Source: Arthrobacter woluwensis
GTDB taxonomy: Bacteria; Actinomycetota; Actinomycetes; Actinomycetales; Micrococcaceae
NCBI RefSeq assembly: GCF_900105345.1
Contig: NZ_FNSN01000003.1
Span: 1,736,001 to 1,800,000, forward strand
Length of the DNA: 64,000 nt
Direction: 5' to 3'
Shown here: in pieces, positions 58,444 through 64,000 of the stretch
How the letters are laid out: every line of letters begins with the position of its first letter
How positions within the stretch are numbered: position 1 is the first letter of the stretch
Notes under the pieces: model-generated
What the model was told of the DNA's origin: nothing
The model's database searches: none
What the model saw: the letters and a program-made list of their open reading frames with translations, nothing else
Position numbers and translations under genes: made by a program

Positions 58444-59676
58444 TCAGCGACCGGGCGCGGTGTCCACGGGATCCGTGGACTGGAGCTTGCGTGAGTCCGG
58501 GACGAGTGCCCAGGTGAGCGTGGCCGCGGCGAGTAGCGCGGCGGTGACGGAGAACGCCCAGCCGAAGCCCGCGGCGTCGAGCAGCGCTCCCGCGATGAGC
58601 GGACCGAGCACACCGCCCAGGTCACTCGCCATCGAATAGGCCGCCACCACGTTGCCGCCGCGGCGCTGCGCCAGGACATCCGCGAGCACGGCCTGCTGCG
58701 CCGGATTGACCAGGGCGGACCCCATCCCCGCGATCACCATGAGGGCCAGGGTGGCCCAGAGGATCGGCGCCGCCGGCACCAGCAGATAGACCGCGGTCAT
58801 GAGCAGGAGCCCGGAGACGAGCAACGGCTTGCGGCCCATGGTGTCGCCCCAGCGCCCGGCCGGGAAGATGAGCGCCGCATTGCCTGCCGCATAAGCGGCC
58901 AGGACCCAGGCCGCCGTCGCCGGGTCGCCGTGCAGACCGACGACGACGAAGATCGGGATCACGGACACGCGCACCCCGAAGGACGTCCAGCCGAAGGCGA
59001 ACACGGAGAGGAGCAGGGCGCGGTACTGGGGGATGACCAGCGCGGTGCGGAACGCCACCGGCGCCTCGGTCCCGGGCCGGGGCACGTTCCGTGCCGCGTG
59101 GCTCGAACCGCGGAGGGCGATCGCCACCACCGTGGCCGCCGCCAGCAGGGTGAAGAAGTAGAACACGAACGGCGCGCGCAGCCCGAAGGCCGTGACGATG
59201 CCGCCGAACACGGGCCCCAGCAGGCCGCCCAGCAGGAATCCGGCGGCGTTCAGGCTCGCGACCCGGGCCCGCGCGTCGGGCGGGCTCACCTTGATGAGCA
59301 GGGCGGTCGCGGCGATCGTGAACAGGGCCGAGCCGATGCCGCCCGCCCCGCGGAGCACGAGGAACTGGGCGTAGTCCACGGCGAGGGCCGAAGCACCCGT
59401 GGACAGTGCGACGATCAGGATGCCCGTGATGTAGGTGCGGCGTTCGCCGAAGCGGTCGATCACCCGGCCGGCCACGGGGGCGGAGACCACCCGCATGAGA
59501 GCGAAGGCGCTGACGATGGCGGACGCTGCGAAATTCGAGACCCCGAACTCCAGCGCGAACTGGGGGATGACCGGCGCCACCACCCCGTAGCCGAGGGCCA
59601 CCGTGAATCCGCCGGCCACGAGGGCCCAGACTTCGAAGGGCAGCCGGGTCTTCCGCGGTTCGGGGGTGTTCAGCAC
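58444..59676 (-). CDS. MFS transporter
   Basis: This 410-residue major facilitator has twelve membrane spans and the loop 2-3 motif GRVIDRFGERRT, plus the matching AGRWGDTMGRKP motif in the second half. Drug or metabolite efflux is the usual role, and the substrate is unknown. The start is GTG with no ribosome site, but a TAAGAT box (59683-59688) ends 6 bases upstream, so the mRNA may be leaderless. It ends 17 bases before the mptB-like stop on the other strand (convergent). Confidence 0.9.
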   Translation of the reverse strand: MLNTPEPRKTRLPFEVWALVAGGFTVALGYGVVAPVIPQFALEFGVSNFAASAIVSAFALMRVVSAPVAGRVIDRFGERRTYITGILIVALSTGASALAVDYAQFLVLRGAGGIGSALFTIAATALLIKVSPPDARARVASLNAAGFLLGGLLGPVFGGIVTAFGLRAPFVFYFFTLLAAATVVAIALRGSSHAARNVPRPGTEAPVAFRTALVIPQYRALLLSVFAFGWTSFGVRVSVIPIFVVVGLHGDPATAAWVLAAYAAGNAALIFPAGRWGDTMGRKPLLVSGLLLMTAVYLLVPAAPILWATLALMVIAGMGSALVNPAQQAVLADVLAQRRGGNVVAAYSMASDLGGVLGPLIAGALLDAAGFGWAFSVTAALLAAATLTWALVPDSRKLQSTDPVDTAPGR

Positions 59677-59737
59677 CAGTCGATCTTAGCCGGGCAGTCC
59701 GTCACGAGGAGTTCAGCGCGGCCCTGCCCGAGGGCGT

Positions 59738-60490
59738 TCAGGCCGGCTTCTGCACCCAGCCGGTGGTTGCGCGGCGGGAGCGGGCAACCCACAGCGTGAT
59801 CCCTCCCAGCAGGAGCGTGGCGAAGACCAGGACCCAGCGGCCCTGCCCGGATTCGATGAGCAGCACACCGGCCAGGCCGCCTGCGAACATCGCGAGCACC
59901 GAGAGGAGCCTCCTGCCGATCCGGCTGTCCCTGCCGCCCGCGATCCTGCTGTCCGCACCCATGCCGGTGAGCGTCATGGTCAGCACCGTCGTGGTGAGGT
60001 CCGGGACGCCGAGACCGCGCGCCGTCGCGTTCTGGAGGCCCATGGCGACCCCGAGGATGATGATCAGCACCGCCAGGAGCGCACCGTCATAGGAATCCCG
60101 AGGGGACGCCACCGGCGCCACCCAGGTCAGGATCACGGCGACGGCGAGCAGCGCGGTCTGGGTGGCGGCCCCCGCGAACAGATGGCGGCCGCGATGTCCG
60201 CCGGACGCCGCACCGATCCTCCCTCCGAGCAGTGCTCCGAGCAGGAAGGTGACCACCGCGAGGAGCGATGCCCACCAGAGGAAGCCCGGAGCGCCGCCCA
60301 GGGCGAACGACAGGAACACGACGTTGCCGGTCATGTTCGCCACGAAGACCCGGCCCAGTTCGAGGTAGCTGAACGCGTCGACCAGGCCCGTGACGATCGT
60401 CAGGAGCACCAGCATCGGGGCGAGCGGGCCGTGGGGGTCGTCCGGCCGGGGCCGGACCGTGTGCCACGCGTCGCGCCAGAGAGTGCTCAT
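59738..60490 (-). CDS. DUF1275 / YoaK-like membrane protein
   Basis: This 250-residue protein has six hydrophobic segments and the family opening LTIVTGLVDAFSYLELGRVFVANMTGN (seen near residues 30-56), plus a MGLQNATARGLGVPDLTTT segment. Transport has been suggested for the family, and no activity is established. GGAG lies 8 bases before the ATG. It follows glmS by 57 bases on the same strand. Confidence 0.86.
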   Translation of the reverse strand: MSTLWRDAWHTVRPRPDDPHGPLAPMLVLLTIVTGLVDAFSYLELGRVFVANMTGNVVFLSFALGGAPGFLWWASLLAVVTFLLGALLGGRIGAASGGHRGRHLFAGAATQTALLAVAVILTWVAPVASPRDSYDGALLAVLIIILGVAMGLQNATARGLGVPDLTTTVLTMTLTGMGADSRIAGGRDSRIGRRLLSVLAMFAGGLAGVLLIESGQGRWVLVFATLLLGGITLWVARSRRATTGWVQKPA

Positions 60491-60547
60491 GAGGGCTCCT
60501 GTTCCTTCAGCTCGTTCCTTCGGCTCGGCCGGTCCGGGTCACTCGAC

Positions 60548-62368
<1,821 letters not shown>

Positions 62369-62435
62369 GGGGGAGTCTCCTGGGGGTCGAGGGGGTGTAG
62401 TCGAGGTGGTGGGTGGCGAGCCTGGTGGTGCCGGC

Positions 62436-62696
62436 TCAGCCGTAGATCATGCGGCGCAGCTGCCGGACCGAGAGGTCGGGCGCCGCGAAGGGACGGTCCT
62501 TGAGTTCGGCCGCGATGAGTTCGAACGCTTGGGTGTTGCGGGTGCCGTGGACCTGCAGTTCCGCGTGACGGCGGCGGACGTAACTGTCGACGGTCTCGGA
62601 GTGCACCGCGAGGACGTCCTCGATCACCCGAGCCGCAACGGATTCGGGCAGGCCCGTGGAACCGGCGATCCGGCGGATGAGGTCGTGGTCAGGCAT
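62436..62696 (-). CDS. Small conserved-type hypothetical protein upstream of glmS
   Basis: This 86-residue helical protein contains IRRIAGSTGLPESVAARVIE and DSYVRRRHAELQ and ends with LSVRQLRRMIYG. The charge pattern and helices suggest a DNA- or RNA-binding or regulatory protein, but no family is recognised. ATG at 62694-62696 is chosen because the upstream frame runs through a palindromic promoter region. It precedes glmS by 67 bases and probably shares its transcript. A perfect 18-bp palindrome lies 40 bases upstream. Confidence 0.72.
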   Translation of the reverse strand: MPDHDLIRRIAGSTGLPESVAARVIEDVLAVHSETVDSYVRRRHAELQVHGTRNTQAFELIAAELKDRPFAAPDLSVRQLRRMIYG

Positions 62697-62736
62697 ACAG
62701 GGAGTATTGCCCTCTTCGGGGTCGAGTGGCAAAAAT

Positions 62737-62754
62737 CTGCCCGAATTCGGGCAG
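62737..62754 (-). promoter_or_regulatory. Perfect 18-bp palindrome upstream of the small gene/glmS
   Basis: CTGCCCGAATTCGGGCAG is its own reverse complement and lies 41-58 bases upstream of the small gene start. A run of As flanks it on one side. It looks like a dimeric repressor site rather than a terminator, as there is no loop. Confidence 0.6.
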
Positions 62755-62833
62755 GAAACGACCATTGGTGGCACCAATCGCTCGTGTGAGGGGCCAGGGC
62801 CGAGAAGTTCTGGCGGGAGTGTGCGGAACGCGA

Positions 62834-62870
62834 GATGCCCGGGCCTCCGGTGAAAGGAGGCCCGGGCATC
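62834..62870. terminator. Terminator of tRNA-Arg
   Basis: A perfect 15-bp stem GATGCCCGGGCCTCC / GGAGGCCCGGGCATC with a 7-base loop lies just past the 3' end of tRNA-Arg (minus strand). Confidence 0.88.
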
Positions 62871-62879
62871 CGGGCTGGG

Positions 62880-62952
62880 TGCCCCTGGAGGGAGTCGAAC
62901 CCCCGACCGTCGGATTAGAAGGCCGCTGCTCTATCCACTGAGCTACAGGGGC
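62880..62952 (-). tRNA. tRNA-Arg (anticodon TCT)
   Basis: Cloverleaf on the minus strand: acceptor GCCCCTG with CAGGGGC, D-arm GTAGCTCAGTGGATAGAGC, anticodon loop CTTCTAA, T-arm GGGTTCGACTCCC and discriminator A. It reads AGA codons. CCA is not encoded. Confidence 0.96.
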
Positions 62953-63104
62953 CGGTCCGGGTAACCCCGGCGGCCCATCGAGTCTACCCCGAAGTTGTGG
63001 AGGGCCTGTTGCGTGAGGTGTCCACATACGGGGAAGCGCCGGTCCGGAGCGGGCCGCACTGGCCCAGGCTGGAGTCATCGATTCAGCACGAGAAAGGAAC
63101 GACC

Positions 63105-63695
63105 ATGGCAGACATCATCACGGTGCGGGGCTTAGTGGCCGGGGACGTCCGGCCCGGGACCACCAACGGCGGCGTCAACACGGCGAACTTCCGTCTGGGC
63201 TCCACGGACCGGCATTACGACAGGGCCACGCAGCAGTGGGTGGACGGGGACACCAACTGGTTCACAGTTCAGGCCTATCGCCAGTTGGCGGGGAACATCG
63301 CGGGCAGCGTCAAGAAGGGCCAGCGCGTGGTGGTCATGGGCCGCCTCAAGCTCCGTCAGTGGGAACGGGATGGGAGGGTCTACAACGTCGCCCAGATCGA
63401 CGCGGAGAGCATCGGCCACGACCTCAGTTGGGGGACGGCGAACTATCAGAGGAGCGTCGCGCAGCAGCCTGCGAACCGTGAACCCGAGGCCGGAACTCCC
63501 GGGGCCGGGACTCAGGCGGCACGTGAGGAGGTGGTCCTGGTCGAAGGGCAGCGCGTGGACCCGGAAACCGGCGAGTTCCTCGACGACCGGCAGGCTGACA
63601 CGCCAAGCGGCGGGGACGACGAGGGGCGGGCGGGAGGTCAGCTCGGCGTGGTGCGTGATGTCGAGGAGACCGACCGCTACCCCGAGGCGGCCTGA
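63105..63695 (+). CDS. ssb: Single-stranded DNA-binding protein
   Basis: This 196-residue protein has an N-terminal OB fold (residues 1-115) with TVRGLVAGDVRPGTTNGGV, NWFTVQAYRQLAGNIAGSVKKGQRVVV and LKLRQWERDG. A Gly/Glu/Pro-rich linker follows, but the C-terminus ends DRYPEAA, without the usual DDIPF acidic tip that recruits partner proteins. That suggests a paralogue rather than the main replication SSB. AAGGA lies 7 bases before the ATG. The frame is open further upstream, without support. Confidence 0.9.
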   Translation: MADIITVRGLVAGDVRPGTTNGGVNTANFRLGSTDRHYDRATQQWVDGDTNWFTVQAYRQLAGNIAGSVKKGQRVVVMGRLKLRQWERDGRVYNVAQIDAESIGHDLSWGTANYQRSVAQQPANREPEAGTPGAGTQAAREEVVLVEGQRVDPETGEFLDDRQADTPSGGDDEGRAGGQLGVVRDVEETDRYPEAA

Positions 63696-63776
63696 GCGCC
63701 CTGGCAATGAGGTATCCGGGGCGGCGGAGGCGCGATCCCGGCATCTTGACGGGGTGGCATGGCACAATAACGCCTG

Positions 63777-64000
63777 ATGAAGCCCTCCGCCGCCGCCCCG
63801 CATTCCTCCTTCCGCGAGCCCGTACTCCACCGTGCGTGGTCCGAGTCCGACGTGCAGCGCGGCGGTCATTCCCGCCGCCTCCTGGCGGCCGGAGCCGTGA
63901 GCCTGGGTCTCCTCCTGAGCGCCTGCAGTTCCCCGGCCCCGGCGCCGGTGGAGCCGGGGTCCCCGGCGACGACGGCGGGTGCGGGCTCCGGCGCCACGCC
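63777..64000 (+). CDS. Lipoprotein gene, 3' end beyond window
   Basis: The N-terminal 74 codons are visible. An initial 35-residue hydrophilic stretch precedes Arg-Arg, a hydrophobic segment (LLAAGAVSLGLLLSAC) and a lipobox ending LSAC near residue 52, then a Pro/Ala/Gly/Thr-rich linker. The long N-region before the hydrophobic core is unusual, so a start at a downstream GTG is possible. The function of the mature part is outside the window. Confidence 0.65.
   Translation, partial: MKPSAAAPHSSFREPVLHRAWSESDVQRGGHSRRLLAAGAVSLGLLLSACSSPAPAPVEPGSPATTAGAGSGAT

Noticed and set aside
62369..62435. glmS ribozyme upstream of glmS
   Set aside because: The gap to the upstream gene is only 67 bases, too short for the ribozyme, and its core is not seen.

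Overview
The window is GC-rich, densely coded actinobacterial DNA with many GTG starts, short overlaps between genes and GC-rich hairpin terminators. Gene content points to a soil Arthrobacter-like member of the Micrococcaceae. The dimethylglycine oxidase closely resembles the well-known Arthrobacter globiformis enzyme, and MptB/GT87-type mannosyltransferases, an actinobacterial GapB and an actinobacterial nif3 / coiled-coil protein / rnpB neighbourhood are present. The genus is an inference, since no rRNA lies in the window. No insertion sequence, prophage or CRISPR array was seen.

Region 1 (about 1-26.5 kb) is one large quaternary-amine catabolic locus. Choline is oxidised by BetA and BetB to glycine betaine. 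Betaine can also enter through the OpuA-type ABC importer, an APC permease and, further away, a BCCT carrier. GbcA/GbcB (Rieske oxygenase and reductase) remove the first methyl group as formaldehyde, which FdhA oxidises. Dimethylglycine oxidase and the heterotetrameric sarcosine oxidase SoxBDAG remove the other two methyls onto tetrahydrofolate. GlyA joins glycine and methylene-THF into serine, and two separate PurU copies hydrolyse 10-formyl-THF to formate and THF. Control is probably by a BetI-like TetR protein with twin operators at betA and by a GntR/FCD regulator sharing a divergent promoter with glyA.

Region 2 (26.5-41.3 kb) is mixed housekeeping: a HAD phosphatase, a methyltransferase, a MocR regulator with a divergent EamA exporter, a PaiB-like protein, GlsB, a GntR-type regulator divergent from 6-phosphogluconate dehydrogenase, cysE and cysK, msrA, nif3, an ArsR-SRPBCC pair, a coiled-coil protein with a decayed zinc ribbon, and yaaA.

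Region 3 (41.3-52.2 kb) holds rnpB, gapB, a secreted HNH nuclease, GNAT enzymes, a LysR regulator, peptide deformylase, the BCCT transporter, a PhzF-like protein, tRNA-His and oligoribonuclease.

Region 4 (52.3-58.4 kb) is a mirrored block of four polytopic mannosyltransferase-type genes (MptB-like, GT87, GT87, MptB-like), probably for lipomannan or a related cell-envelope glycan. Region 5 (58.4-64 kb) has an MFS transporter, a YoaK-like protein, glmS with a small upstream gene under a perfect 18-bp palindrome, tRNA-Arg, ssb and the start of a lipoprotein gene cut by the window end.
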